This document shows positions 27,383 to 36,748 of a DNA stretch of 64,000 nucleotides, piece after piece. The notes below the pieces were generated by a model. The model made no database searches, was not told the origin of the DNA, and was given only the letters and a program-made list of their open reading frames with translations. Made by a program: the position numbers and the translations under genes. How positions within the stretch are numbered: position 1 is the stretch's first letter; every line of letters starts with the position of its first letter. The stretch comes from Bacillota bacterium (lineage in GTDB: Bacteria; Bacillota; Clostridia; DSM-8532): positions 620,001 through 684,000 of the forward strand of contig JAEZTB010000042.1 of assembly GCA_023443745.1 (NCBI GenBank), read 5' to 3'.

Positions 27383-28924
27383 TTACTTTTTCGTTTCCAA
27401 CCATTTGTCCAACTGAACCTGTTTTTCAGCGATGATTCTTTCTATTCCTGCTTCCTTGAGCTCCTGGTTCATTTTGGGGATAGTGGTTTCCGGATCAAGG
27501 GAACCGCATTCTAGAGCCGTGGTATATTTTGCGGTTACATTGTTGCATGCAGTGATTTCATTCAATACATTGGAATTGTTCCACATAAAGCCTTTAGCCA
27601 CTGATGGAGTTGCAGTCTCATTGAATTTTATCGTATCTTTCCAGATGTTTGGACCATCAGCTTTCCAAGGGGTTGTGATCAATTCGTTCAGCCAGGCCCA
27701 CGCAACGCTTGTGTATGTTGTTTTTGATGCATCTACTCCGGCAGGATAATCAATAACGCCGTTTGCCTTATCAACTACGTAATGCTCTCCTTCAATGCCG
27801 TTTACAAGAAGATTGGCCATATCCGGGTTGATGTACATTTCATTGAGCACCTGCATGGCTCTTTCGGGCTTTTCACTGTTATGTGCAATATACCATTGGT
27901 TAGATACACCTGATGTCGTCGCGAAAGGAGAAACTAATTCCACAACAGTCATATCCTTGCCAACCTTGCGTGCCCATTCGGCCTCGATTCCGGGCTTGGT
28001 ATTCGTATAGTATGCAAATCCTTTACCTGATCCGATAAGGCTTCCGGCATTTTCGGTGTTGGTGGAGGCATCGGGCATGATCAGACCTTCCTGTGCCCAT
28101 TTGTAACGGGTTCTGATAATATTTTTATAGGTTTCGGTTTCATACCAGTTTACAACCTTGGTGTCTCCTGTTAGCGGGTTTTCCAGTAATCCGAAATCTC
28201 CGCCCAGCTCATCCCTGGCGGCCATCAGGTACCCAATACCACCATTATCTGATACAAGTGGATAAACATCAGGATAAGCTTCTTTGACAGCTCTGAACAA
28301 CTGTTCGACATCTGCATCCGTTTTAAGCTTTGAAACATCATAGTTGATTTTGTCAAGAATCTCAGTCAGCATGGCTATTCCAAAGCCCTGAGCCTTCTCC
28401 TTGTTGTTGGGAACCGCATAAATTTGTCCGTCTATTGTTACGCAGCGCCAGTCCTCTTCACTGATTTTATCAAGCATGTCCTTCCCGTATTCCTTAAGAA
28501 GGTTGTCCAGAGGAAGAATCTGGCCGTTGTTGGCGGCAGTCGCCGTATTGTATGCGAAATTGGGCATTAAATCCAGCTTTTCGCCGGATGAAAGCATGAG
28601 ATTGACTTCCTGCAGAAAAGATCCGTAGCCTAGTCTGACCAATTCGATCTTCGTATTGAATTTCTCCTTCGTTATTTTGGAGGCTGCTTCAGCCACTTTA
28701 TTGCAGGCCTCGGTTGTCGCATCTCCGACGAAGACTATTTTAACGGTATATTCCTCTTGAGGAACGCTTTGGCCCTGGGGGGTATTCCCTGTTTGGGTAG
28801 CAGGAACAGCACTTCCAGCGGTGTCTGTCGGTACAGCTGCCTGGGTGTTGCCGCACGCTGTCATCATTGAGATAACCAGAAATGCCGTAAGTAAAAGGGT
28901 AGCAGTTTTTTTGATTGCTTTCAT
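27383..28924 (-). CDS. Extracellular sugar-binding lipoprotein of an ABC importer
   Basis: 513 residues. The signal peptide ends in the lipobox MMTAC (Cys24), followed by a Thr/Pro/Gln-rich linker and a family-1 solute-binding fold (EYTVKIVFVGDATTEACNKV onward). It sits first in the importer, before the hairpin and the permeases, and directly follows the YesN regulator. The ligand is unknown; the GH5 partner suggests a beta-glucan-type oligosaccharide. In the 174 nt between this gene and yesN I see no consensus promoter, only A/T-rich direct repeats (ATTGTTA). Confidence 0.9.
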   Translation of the reverse strand: MKAIKKTATLLLTAFLVISMMTACGNTQAAVPTDTAGSAVPATQTGNTPQGQSVPQEEYTVKIVFVGDATTEACNKVAEAASKITKEKFNTKIELVRLGYGSFLQEVNLMLSSGEKLDLMPNFAYNTATAANNGQILPLDNLLKEYGKDMLDKISEEDWRCVTIDGQIYAVPNNKEKAQGFGIAMLTEILDKINYDVSKLKTDADVEQLFRAVKEAYPDVYPLVSDNGGIGYLMAARDELGGDFGLLENPLTGDTKVVNWYETETYKNIIRTRYKWAQEGLIMPDASTNTENAGSLIGSGKGFAYYTNTKPGIEAEWARKVGKDMTVVELVSPFATTSGVSNQWYIAHNSEKPERAMQVLNEMYINPDMANLLVNGIEGEHYVVDKANGVIDYPAGVDASKTTYTSVAWAWLNELITTPWKADGPNIWKDTIKFNETATPSVAKGFMWNNSNVLNEITACNNVTAKYTTALECGSLDPETTIPKMNQELKEAGIERIIAEKQVQLDKWLETKK

Positions 28925-29098
28925 TTTTACGACCTCATTTCTAAATATTTTGTTACTACCATTATGATTCTGAGATCTATTTTCCCTCTACCCATTTCGT
29001 ACCCTGAATTGTTGGTTTAATGACATTTTGAAAGCCAGTCGCTCCCCCATTGTCATTATCATGACTTAAATTGTTATAATTGTTACAAGTCCTACCTT

Positions 29099-30682
29099 CT
29101 ACTTTTTCCTGTCTTCCGCAGGCGTAACTCCCTTATAGTTTTTATAGGTCTGAGAAAAATGTGAGAAATTGTAATATCCAACTTTTGCGGCAACCATACT
29201 GATAGGAAGCTCGGTTGTTCTGAGCAGAGCCTGTGCCATGCTCATCTTTTCCTGTGTGATGAATTTTTTGAGCGAATAACCCGTTTCATTCTTAAAAAGC
29301 CGCGATATATAGCTCGGGTTCAGAAATACTGCTTCGGCGATATCGCTTCGCCGAATATCCTTGTCCACGTTTTCCCGGATATAATGAATAATCTGTTTGA
29401 CTTGATTCTTGACATTTCCGATATCTCCGGGAGCTTCATTAAAATAATCTGTAACCGACCTGATAAAAGCCTTCATATCATCAATGCTCCCATAAGGACG
29501 TAATACTTTATCCGAAATTTCAGAGTCCGCGAATATTTCATTAATGGAACCTCCCATCTGCTCAAAAACAGCCGCGGTCATTTGAATGAACTCCTGATAA
29601 AACCTTTTAAGAACTCCCCCGCTCAATTTTCCTGTAGCTGCAAGTTTATTCAAATATGCCTCTGCTTCTGCATAGACATTCGATGCGCTATGGTTAATGA
29701 GCATGCTGCCCCACCATTTTATTTTTTGAAACTCCTCAATGCTTTCTGTAGTTTTTGACTCGTGTCCCAGAAAGAAAACCCTGCTGGTCAGGGAAACATT
29801 GTCATCCCGCATGCGGACTAATTCCCTTACCCTTTCGGGAACCTCTCCGGGAATTAATGAATCACCGGTATAACAGGCCATACTGCAGCCCATATGGCGG
29901 TTAAACACATTGATGAGTGTATCCAGCTGTCTTACAACGCCCTGCTCATCTATCATAAAATGGTTCTCTGGATATATGATAAACCCAAATTCATTTCTAC
30001 CGATTTGTGACAAAAGAACTTTCTGTCCATAACGGCTAAAAAGCTCGGAAACGATGTTGTTGAGAGCCAATTTCAAGAGTCCTTCATCCCAGCTTTCTCC
30101 ACCGGCCATCCATTTGGTGATGCATAACAACACAAAATACAGCCTGCTTGTAGATTTGATAAGGATGCCGAACCTCCCGAAGTCTTCCAATAAGGCTGCC
30201 TCGTTGATTTGTTTAGAGGTATACCAGTCTCTTAACAAGGCATCCACAAACCGGTCTTTTTCATGATATAGCATTTTGCCGTAGGAATAGTATTTCTTCA
30301 TTTCCCTTCTCATCTGTATCTTTTGCCAGGCACGAATGATCGCTTCCTCAATCTCCTGATAACGAACCGGCTGGAGTATATAGTCAAAGCTGCCCAATTG
30401 GATAGCCTCCTTGGCATAGACAAAGTCCGCATGGGCTGTGAGAAAGATGCATTCCACATCCATTTGCTGCCCCTTTATCCAGCGCAGGAGGTCAAGTCCG
30501 CTCTCAACAGGCATCTCGATATCACAAAGCAAGATGTCTATTTCATGAGCTTGAAGGATCTCTTTGGCTTCAAATGCATTGTAAGCTTTTAAGACTTTGT
30601 CAACACTGATTCTTTTCCAATCCACACCGAACACAATTCCGCTGACTACGTTGGTTTGATCATCTACTACTAGTACTACCAC
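29099..30682 (-). CDS. YesN-type response regulator, receiver plus AraC DNA-binding domain
   Basis: 527 residues. An N-terminal receiver domain carries the acidic pair (Asp7, Asp8), the phospho-acceptor Asp54 (LLCDIEMP) and the Lys near 103-105; a long middle region follows; the C-terminal AraC domain (IRRSDIAEAVFLNPSYISRL, then VAAKVGYYNFSHFSQTYK) ends TPAEDRKK. It is the partner of the kinase encoded upstream and should activate the adjacent importer-GH5 operon. Translation starts at GTG (30682) with GGAGGA 5 nt upstream. Confidence 0.92.
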   Translation of the reverse strand: MVVLVVDDQTNVVSGIVFGVDWKRISVDKVLKAYNAFEAKEILQAHEIDILLCDIEMPVESGLDLLRWIKGQQMDVECIFLTAHADFVYAKEAIQLGSFDYILQPVRYQEIEEAIIRAWQKIQMRREMKKYYSYGKMLYHEKDRFVDALLRDWYTSKQINEAALLEDFGRFGILIKSTSRLYFVLLCITKWMAGGESWDEGLLKLALNNIVSELFSRYGQKVLLSQIGRNEFGFIIYPENHFMIDEQGVVRQLDTLINVFNRHMGCSMACYTGDSLIPGEVPERVRELVRMRDDNVSLTSRVFFLGHESKTTESIEEFQKIKWWGSMLINHSASNVYAEAEAYLNKLAATGKLSGGVLKRFYQEFIQMTAAVFEQMGGSINEIFADSEISDKVLRPYGSIDDMKAFIRSVTDYFNEAPGDIGNVKNQVKQIIHYIRENVDKDIRRSDIAEAVFLNPSYISRLFKNETGYSLKKFITQEKMSMAQALLRTTELPISMVAAKVGYYNFSHFSQTYKNYKGVTPAEDRKK

Positions 30683-30742
30683 GGCTTTCCTCCTTAATAC
30701 CTGTCCAAATATGTTTGAAGCATGACATGAGGCGAATAAGCT

Positions 30743-32446
30743 TTAGTTTCCCGATTCCTTCCGGTACGGGATGAAAATCTCTACCAGCGAACCATTGGAT
30801 TTTCGAAACATGAATATAACCTTGTTCTGATAAATCAATGCAAATCGGCGTTTTACATTCATTATACCGACATGCTGGGTTGGTGTCTGTAAATCATTGT
30901 CTTTATTGAGGATATCGAGCATTTCCTCAGAGAGACCCGTGCCGTTATCCATAATTGTAATATTGACATATTCCTCATCATCGTTTTTGAGAAGCTTGAC
31001 CTTGATCTGTATTTTCAGCGGTCTTTGAGGGATCAAGCCATGCTTTATTGAGTTTTCGACAAAGGTCAGAACAGACAGGGGAGGTATCTGAAAATCTCGA
31101 AGCGCCTCGTCCACATCAATAGTGCACATCAATGGAGAGGCTATACTCATCTGTTGAAGCATGATGTAGGTCTCCACATTGTGAAGTTCCGTTGAAAGAG
31201 GAACAACGACGGTACTATCCGTAAACATTGACCGCAGATAATCGGACAGGATCAAAATCATTTCCTGTATCAGCTTGTAATTTTCAGCTTGAGCCATTCC
31301 ATAAAGGTTCTTAAGGCAGTTCAAGAAAAAATGCGGTCGGATCTGTATTTGCAGGAATTGCAGTTTAGCCTGCTGAGCTTCAAGGGTTTGCTCGTAGGCC
31401 ACAATCTTAAGCTGTTTGATCTGTTCAATCATTTCATTGAAAGTCCCACTGACTTGTTGAAATTCTTCAATTCGACTGTTTGGGCTCATTTTTGCATCAA
31501 TATTACCATTTTTTATATGATCCATAGTCTCTACAAGGTGGTTCAAAGGTGTGAAGAAATAACGTTTTAAAAGATAGGAACAGATTAAAAGAAGAAGTAT
31601 GAACACAACTGAAGCAACTAAAAGAGATAAGTTCATGGGATCCATAAGTAACCCGTAATAAGCCATGGCGTATACAAGATTGATATGACTGTAATCGGAA
31701 AAGCTCTGCACTATCAGATACTTAGGTTTATTGCCTGTGATATAGTAAGCGCTGCCATCATTCCGTAGAGTAATTTCACTTTTCTGAATTTTATCTACTG
31801 AGATCAAGGGAAGACCATCTTGGGAAGAATAGAAGAGAAACCCATAATTCTCCTCCTCATCCTGATTGCCGGGCATGGCAATTAAGTTGAAGTCTACCAT
31901 GCAAATACTGAAGGTACCGTTTCCACCGAGAATGCGAAATAGATAATACTGATTCCCTATCTTGCCGGGAAACCATCCCTTGAGGCCAAGATCCTCCTCT
32001 TCGAAAATAATCTTTTTAAGATATTTTTCAGCCTCTACACGCGCATCAGAAGGTAAATTGTAATTGAATACCTTGCGATAGAGGTCATTTTGGGTCGTAT
32101 ATATAAACAGCCCTCCTATGATCCTCTTAGCCGACATGATATCACGGTATTTTTGCATGATGCTGTAGGTATACAAATGCGCATCGAGAGGTGTCAGTTC
32201 ATACCGCAGCCTGCCATAGCTTGAATCGTTTGCAACGAGATTGGCCATAAAGTTCTCAATACTGTGCAGGTCCTCTTCGAGATAAGACTGATAAAACTTT
32301 ACTCTGTCCCTATTCGTTTGTGCAATTCTGCTATTAAGGATATTTACCGTCATGAAGTTATAGGCGGTCAAGAAAAGTGTAAACGGGATAATAAAAATCA
32401 TCATAATAAGAACAATCTGTTTTTTTGAAGAGATACTGGACTTCAT
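30743..32446 (-). CDS. YesM-type sensor histidine kinase
   Basis: About 567 residues. One N-terminal membrane segment (IVLIMMIFIIPFTLFLTAYN) and another near 280-305 enclose an extracellular sensor domain. A HAMP-like linker and the LytS/YesM-type kinase core follow, with the phospho-His in QIRPHFFLN and the ATP-site motif DNGTGLSEE. It would sense an external sugar or the loaded binding protein and phosphorylate the YesN regulator 60 nt downstream. Two starts are possible, 32455 and 32446; I choose 32446 because the GGGA site is too close to the first. The 21-bp repeat lies 24 nt upstream. Confidence 0.9.
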   Translation of the reverse strand: MKSSISSKKQIVLIMMIFIIPFTLFLTAYNFMTVNILNSRIAQTNRDRVKFYQSYLEEDLHSIENFMANLVANDSSYGRLRYELTPLDAHLYTYSIMQKYRDIMSAKRIIGGLFIYTTQNDLYRKVFNYNLPSDARVEAEKYLKKIIFEEEDLGLKGWFPGKIGNQYYLFRILGGNGTFSICMVDFNLIAMPGNQDEEENYGFLFYSSQDGLPLISVDKIQKSEITLRNDGSAYYITGNKPKYLIVQSFSDYSHINLVYAMAYYGLLMDPMNLSLLVASVVFILLLLICSYLLKRYFFTPLNHLVETMDHIKNGNIDAKMSPNSRIEEFQQVSGTFNEMIEQIKQLKIVAYEQTLEAQQAKLQFLQIQIRPHFFLNCLKNLYGMAQAENYKLIQEMILILSDYLRSMFTDSTVVVPLSTELHNVETYIMLQQMSIASPLMCTIDVDEALRDFQIPPLSVLTFVENSIKHGLIPQRPLKIQIKVKLLKNDDEEYVNITIMDNGTGLSEEMLDILNKDNDLQTPTQHVGIMNVKRRFALIYQNKVIFMFRKSNGSLVEIFIPYRKESGN

Positions 32447-32469
32447 GGTGTTCATAATCCCTTTCTGAG

Positions 32470-32490
32470 CCAGGTCCTGATGAGCATGTC
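32470..32490 (+). repeat. 21-bp direct repeat, right copy
   Basis: It is identical to 23707-23727 and in the same orientation. Here only one arm of the hairpin is present, between the AAC(3)-family gene and the YesM gene. Confidence 0.7.
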
Positions 32491-32510
32491 CCAATCAATC
32501 AGTAGTCACT

Positions 32511-33335
32511 TCACTTCGCAAAAAGCGGGCCACCTTTTACCGCATCATTACACCGAATGCAATTTTTATCATCACAATGAGTTATTAACGGATTTTGTTT
32601 TATGACAGATACGGCTTTATCAATAAAATCATTGAATGAGTAAATTCTCCATTTGCTTTCACCGACCATGATGGTTTTTTCCTCATCAGTCAAATAGGGC
32701 TCCAGGTTGTTAAATCCCTCTGAACAGCTCCCCACTTCGGTCTCCTGAGCTGTGTTGTCAGAAATTTTAGCCCATGCTCTGAAAAGTCTTCTGCCTGTAA
32801 GCTGTTCTGCATAATGAATTGGAGTTGTTTTTGTAAAGTCGACCCCCATCAGTACAATAGAAGCATTGCCTAATTCATATATTTTTCTATAGGGCCCATA
32901 CACCTTCAGAGGTTTCTGAGACCTGATAATGTCCTCTGCTAACGGGCCTATGGCAGAAAGTGAATTAATGGGATGATTACCCCTTAAGCTGCCTTCCATT
33001 CTTAATACCCCGGCAGGGATGGCCCCCATATCTTTGACTATATAATCAGACTGCGGGCTATATGGAATAATGTTTTTATCTTCAACCTCGGGTAAAACAG
33101 AATAATCGCATCCATTCTGCTCCAGCCTGTTTCCGGGAGGAGGACACACAATGGCATCATAATAAAATGTTGGGACCAAAACAGTACAACCCTGTTCAAG
33201 AAACCCATTAATGATAGCAGCAGCCCCGCCTTCAATATGCCCGAATGACTTTAATGACGAATGCAGGCAAATAACCCTATTTGAAATTCCCAACTCAGCT
33301 ATCGCTTGACAAATATTCTCTTGCGTTACTTTCAT
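32511..33335 (-). CDS. AAC(3)-family aminoglycoside N-acetyltransferase-like protein
   Basis: 274 residues. Hallmarks of the Antibiotic_NAT family are visible: LHSSLKSFGHIEGGAAAIIN near the N-terminus, TVLVPTFYYD, the GAIPAGVLR loop, and RGNHPINSLSAIGPLAE, followed by the 'LMGVDFTKTTPIHYAE' core. Proven members acetylate the 3-amino group of aminoglycosides with acetyl-CoA; many chromosomal homologues act on other amines. The last ~30 residues carry HCDDKNCIRCND, a possible metal-binding cluster not essential to the family. It lies alone between feoB and the YesM gene and is separated from feoB by a terminator. GGGAGG precedes the start. Confidence 0.82.
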   Translation of the reverse strand: MKVTQENICQAIAELGISNRVICLHSSLKSFGHIEGGAAAIINGFLEQGCTVLVPTFYYDAIVCPPPGNRLEQNGCDYSVLPEVEDKNIIPYSPQSDYIVKDMGAIPAGVLRMEGSLRGNHPINSLSAIGPLAEDIIRSQKPLKVYGPYRKIYELGNASIVLMGVDFTKTTPIHYAEQLTGRRLFRAWAKISDNTAQETEVGSCSEGFNNLEPYLTDEEKTIMVGESKWRIYSFNDFIDKAVSVIKQNPLITHCDDKNCIRCNDAVKGGPLFAK

Positions 33336-33382
33336 GGTTGATCCTCCCTTCGATTGTTGTCATTTTACTCCAAATCAATAAA

Positions 33383-33435
33383 AAAAACAATCATGCATAC
33401 GAAGTACAAATTCTCCCGAAAGCATGATTGTTTTT
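33383..33435. terminator. Terminator of the feo operon
   Basis: Fourteen-base arms (AAAAACAATCATGC and its complement) enclose a 25-nt loop, flanked by A and T runs on both sides. It lies between the ends of feoB and the promoter region of the acetyltransferase gene. Confidence 0.75.
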
Positions 33436-33452
33436 ATACCATAGAAGTGTTT

Positions 33453-35603
33453 TTAAACGAGTCCCAATAGACGTACCCCATTTGCCACAATAAAGCAGAT
33501 CATGATTCCCGCTATTGTAGGTATGGCAAACGAAATAAGGGTCCATTTCATGCTTTGTGTTTCCTTTCGGATAGTCCATAAGGTAGTGCCGCAAGGAAAG
33601 TGCATCAGTGAGAACAGCATCACACATACACCGGTCAGCCAGGTCCATCCATTTGCAACCAATAGCTGCTTTAAATCTTCCAGCCTTTCCAATTCCAATA
33701 TGGAACCAGAAGCCATATAGCTCATGATAATAATAGGAATCACAATTTCATTGGCGGGCAAACCGAGAATGAAAGCCATCAGAATATAGCCGTCCATTCC
33801 CAAAAGCCTTGCAAAGGGGTCAAAAAAGTTGGCACCATGAGTAAGCAAGCTGGCACCTGCCACTGTGATATTGGCCATCAGCCAAATGATCAGTCCTGCG
33901 GGCGCCGCAATGGCAATGGCTCTGCCCAGAACAAAGAGCGTCCTGTCAAATATGGAACGAATAATGATTCTGCCCACCTGAGGCTTTCGATAAGGTGGCA
34001 ATTCCAGTGCAAAGGATGATGGAAGCCCTTTAAGTATTGTTTTTGACAGGATTTTTGAGACCAGCAAGGTCATCAGGATACCAAAGAGAACAATTCCAGT
34101 CAAAGCCAAAGTGGATATAATGGACTGGAACGCTCCGCCCACTGTGCCTCCGATGAAGATTGAGGAAATGGCGATGAGTGTGGGGAAACGGCCGTTACAG
34201 GGAACAAAAACATTAGTCAATGTTGCAATCAGACGTTCTCGAGGTGAGTCGATTATTCTGCAGCCAATGACACCGGCAGCATTGCATCCGAAACCCATGC
34301 ACATGGTTAAGGCTTGTTTTCCGTGGGCACAGGCTTTTTTAAAGAAATTATCCATATTGAACGCAATTCTCGGTAAGTACCCCAGGTCCTCCAGGAGAGT
34401 GAATAAGGGGAAAAATATTGCCATTGGCGGTAGCATTACCGAAACAACCCACGCCAGTGTACGGTATATACCCAATACTAAAAGGCCATGGAGCCAGTCA
34501 GGAGCACCTAATGAAACGAAAAAATCTGTCATATACCCTTCAATGCCGAAAAGAAAATCTGCAATAATACCTGATGGAACATTGGCACCTTCGATGGTCA
34601 GCCAGAATATCACAGCCAGCAGGCTTAACATGATAGGTATGCCAAAGATTCTTGATGTGGCAATTCTATCTATTCTTCTATCTGTAAGATTATACAGCTT
34701 ATTTTCGAAAGTGACGGCACCACGGCAAATCTCTTCTGAAAGACCTATCAGCCTGGATACAACTTTGTCTCGAAGCTGATCAACCTCAATGCCCTTGGAC
34801 TCAAGATATTTTCTAGCTGAGCCAAGTAATCCCATGAGTTCCTGATCATCTAAAAGATCAAATCCCAGATATTTATTCATGGCTTCCATGAGGGTTTTAT
34901 CTCCGTCCAGGAGCTTAAGTGCAACCCACCGGTTATTGAGCTTGATGTCCACAAGCTCCCAAATCCTGGCCTCAAGCATTTTAACAGCCTGTTCAACCGG
35001 TTCTTCATACGTGATCCTGACAGGGTTTGTAGCAACTCTCTTGTCGGCCACTTCACAAACTGCGTCAATCAAAGCATCCAGCCCCTTGTTGCTTCGGGCA
35101 TTGGTCGGAATAACCGGCACGCCCAGAGATAAGGAAAGTGCTTTAAAATCTATGCTTATTTTCTTTCTTTTAGCTTCATCAATCAGATTAACACAAACCA
35201 CAACCCTATCGGTGATTTCCAAAGTCTGCAGAACCAGATTCAGATTTCTTTCCAAACATGTTGCATCAGTCACTATAACCGTGGCATCCGGTTTGCCGAA
35301 GCATACAAAATCTCTCGCAACTTCTTCCTCGGCGGAATTTGCCATGAGTGAATAGGTGCCCGGTATGTCTACCATAATGAAATTTCTGTTCTTGTAGCTG
35401 TACTTTCCCTGAGCGTTGCTAACCGTTTTGCCCGGCCAGTTGCCAGTATGCTGGTTCAACCCTGTTAGACTGTTGAAAACTGTGCTTTTCCCCACATTCG
35501 GGTTCCCTGCCAACGCAATAACTTTATCGTCGGCGGTTAAACGCTCAATTTTGAGTTCATTTTCAAGAACCCCGATTCCTGTCGACTGACTGGTAAGGCC
35601 CAT
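33453..35603 (-). CDS. feoB: Ferrous iron transporter FeoB
   Basis: 716 residues. The N-terminal GTPase carries G1 GNPNVGKS (33-40), G3 DIPG (79-82) and G4 NLID, followed by the helical GDP-dissociation-inhibitor region and eight or more membrane segments with conserved Cys-bearing stretches (CMGFGCNAAG, PCNGRFPT, FPCGTTLW). It takes up Fe2+ at the cytoplasmic membrane, driven by GTP. FeoA is encoded 30 nt upstream and a divergent DtxR-type regulator lies next to it, so iron-dependent control is expected. The order FeoA-FeoB is the usual one. Confidence 0.97.
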   Translation of the reverse strand: MGLTSQSTGIGVLENELKIERLTADDKVIALAGNPNVGKSTVFNSLTGLNQHTGNWPGKTVSNAQGKYSYKNRNFIMVDIPGTYSLMANSAEEEVARDFVCFGKPDATVIVTDATCLERNLNLVLQTLEITDRVVVCVNLIDEAKRKKISIDFKALSLSLGVPVIPTNARSNKGLDALIDAVCEVADKRVATNPVRITYEEPVEQAVKMLEARIWELVDIKLNNRWVALKLLDGDKTLMEAMNKYLGFDLLDDQELMGLLGSARKYLESKGIEVDQLRDKVVSRLIGLSEEICRGAVTFENKLYNLTDRRIDRIATSRIFGIPIMLSLLAVIFWLTIEGANVPSGIIADFLFGIEGYMTDFFVSLGAPDWLHGLLVLGIYRTLAWVVSVMLPPMAIFFPLFTLLEDLGYLPRIAFNMDNFFKKACAHGKQALTMCMGFGCNAAGVIGCRIIDSPRERLIATLTNVFVPCNGRFPTLIAISSIFIGGTVGGAFQSIISTLALTGIVLFGILMTLLVSKILSKTILKGLPSSFALELPPYRKPQVGRIIIRSIFDRTLFVLGRAIAIAAPAGLIIWLMANITVAGASLLTHGANFFDPFARLLGMDGYILMAFILGLPANEIVIPIIIMSYMASGSILELERLEDLKQLLVANGWTWLTGVCVMLFSLMHFPCGTTLWTIRKETQSMKWTLISFAIPTIAGIMICFIVANGVRLLGLV

Positions 35604-35633
35604 TTTTTAGTCCTCCTTGCAATTTGCTCCCGC

Positions 35634-35873
35634 CTAACTGACTTCCACCAAAATCTTACTCGCCTCCTCGCGGCGCAGAGCAATGACTGCCCCTCGAATA
35701 TGATAGGCCGTTGGATCACCGGAAGGGCTCTTTTGAAGTGCCTCCACCATCGTATCCGAAATCAAACCCAGATCAAGCATTCTTCTGCGTGTATTGCCGT
35801 CCGATGTCAGTGCTCTGACTTTCGCTTTTCCGCCTAAGGGCAGTAAATTCAAAGGAATAACCGGATTAACCAT
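35634..35873 (-). CDS. feoA: FeoA iron-transport accessory protein
   Basis: 79 residues with the SH3-like FeoA fold: PLNLLPLGGKAKVRAL, then RRRMLDLGLISDTMVEAL, and the C-terminal YHIRGAVIALRREEASKI. It assists FeoB function. GGAGG lies just before the start at 35873. It is the first gene of the operon, behind a promoter and a 19-bp palindrome. Confidence 0.95.
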   Translation of the reverse strand: MVNPVIPLNLLPLGGKAKVRALTSDGNTRRRMLDLGLISDTMVEALQKSPSGDPTAYHIRGAVIALRREEASKILVEVS

Positions 35874-35929
35874 ATAAACAAACCTCCTGCATGTATTAAA
35901 GACATGTGCCCATTCATCATTTTGAGGGG

Positions 35930-35948
35930 AGAGAAAGAATGTTTCTCT
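35930..35948. promoter_or_regulatory. 19-bp palindrome, candidate DtxR-type operator
   Basis: AGAGAAA-GAATG-TTTCTCT is a perfect 7-5-7 palindrome. Its 19-bp length is that of DtxR-family boxes, and it lies 14 nt downstream of the feoA -10 box, where a repressor would block transcription. The sequence differs from the textbook DtxR box, so the link to the adjacent regulator is inferred. Confidence 0.6.
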
Positions 35949-35962
35949 AGACCAATATATGA

Positions 35963-35991
35963 AATATAAAAATCACATGTTACGAATACAA
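35963..35991 (-). promoter_or_regulatory. Promoter of feoAB
   Basis: On the minus strand TTGTAT (35986-35991) and TATATT (35963-35968) are 17 nt apart. They face feoA and precede the 19-bp palindrome. Confidence 0.6.
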
Positions 35992-36031
35992 ATGAAAATA
36001 TATAGATTTTAAGTGCAGGGATGTGACGACC

Positions 36032-36520
36032 ATGCATATGAACGAATTCCATACTGTTCGAGGTTATCAATTACTTAATCAGGAAGAAAAGCTTTTAACA
36101 TCCGCCATGGAAGATTATTTGGAGATGATATGCAGGAGCATCCAGGAAGAAGGGTATATACGAATCAATACCCTTTCAGAATTGCTTAATGTAAAGCCTT
36201 CGTCAGCTACCAAAATGGTCCAGAAGCTAACTGAACTTGGATTAGTGGATTACAAGAAGTATGGTATCATTTTTTTAACCGAGAATGGGACAAAGATTGG
36301 TGAGTTCCTTCTCAAAAGGCATAATATCCTGGAGAAATTCTTAAAAATAGTTGGAATTAAAGAGAATTTGCTGACAGAAACGGAACTCATCGAACATAAC
36401 ATCAGCGCCAACACCTTGATGAGCATTGAAAAATTTATTCAATTTATTGATGATCATCCTGAAGTTCTTGAGCAGTATGAAGCATTCAATAGGACAAATA
36501 GTCCTGAAAACGGCGGGTGA
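36032..36520 (+). CDS. DtxR/MntR-family metal-dependent transcriptional repressor
   Basis: About 162 residues. An N-terminal winged helix (MEDYLEMICRSIQEEGYIRINTLSELLNVKPSSATKMVQKL, quoted here only for its start and recognition-helix end; residues ~28-68) is followed by the dimerisation region with metal-ligand-type residues (HNILEKFL, ETELIEHNIS). There is no SH3-like third domain, as in MntR and IdeR-short forms. It should repress feoAB when iron is present. Starts at GTG 36023 and ATG 36032 are both possible; CAGGGA lies about 11 nt before the ATG. The stretch after it (36521-36748) holds only A/T-rich DNA with a TATAAT at 36582 but no clear -35 box. Confidence 0.88.
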   Translation: MHMNEFHTVRGYQLLNQEEKLLTSAMEDYLEMICRSIQEEGYIRINTLSELLNVKPSSATKMVQKLTELGLVDYKKYGIIFLTENGTKIGEFLLKRHNILEKFLKIVGIKENLLTETELIEHNISANTLMSIEKFIQFIDDHPEVLEQYEAFNRTNSPENGG

Positions 36521-36748
36521 ATTTTTACATTATTTTTAAGATAAAAAGCAAAAAAGGAAAGCTTTCTGAGCTATTGTGTTATATAATAGAGATATATGGT
36601 CTTACCCCTTTTCGCACATAACATTCTACATCAAGAGTACTTTCTAGTGCTATCTATTAGTTTGTCTGCATGGAACAACAAAAACGGCTGTCTAAGTGAT
36701 GTTAAGTCTTCAAAAAATTAAAAAGCTTGCTTTTTTGTGAGGTTTATC

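Noticed and set aside
36737..36748. GTG start four codons before the GH105 start
   Set aside because: The GAGG needed as ribosome site would overlap it; ATG 36749 has the proper spacing.
36521..36748. Possible promoter of GH105-GH28 with TATAAT at 36582-36587
   Set aside because: No acceptable -35 box lies 16-18 nt upstream, so I do not list it as a promoter; an activator-dependent promoter remains possible.
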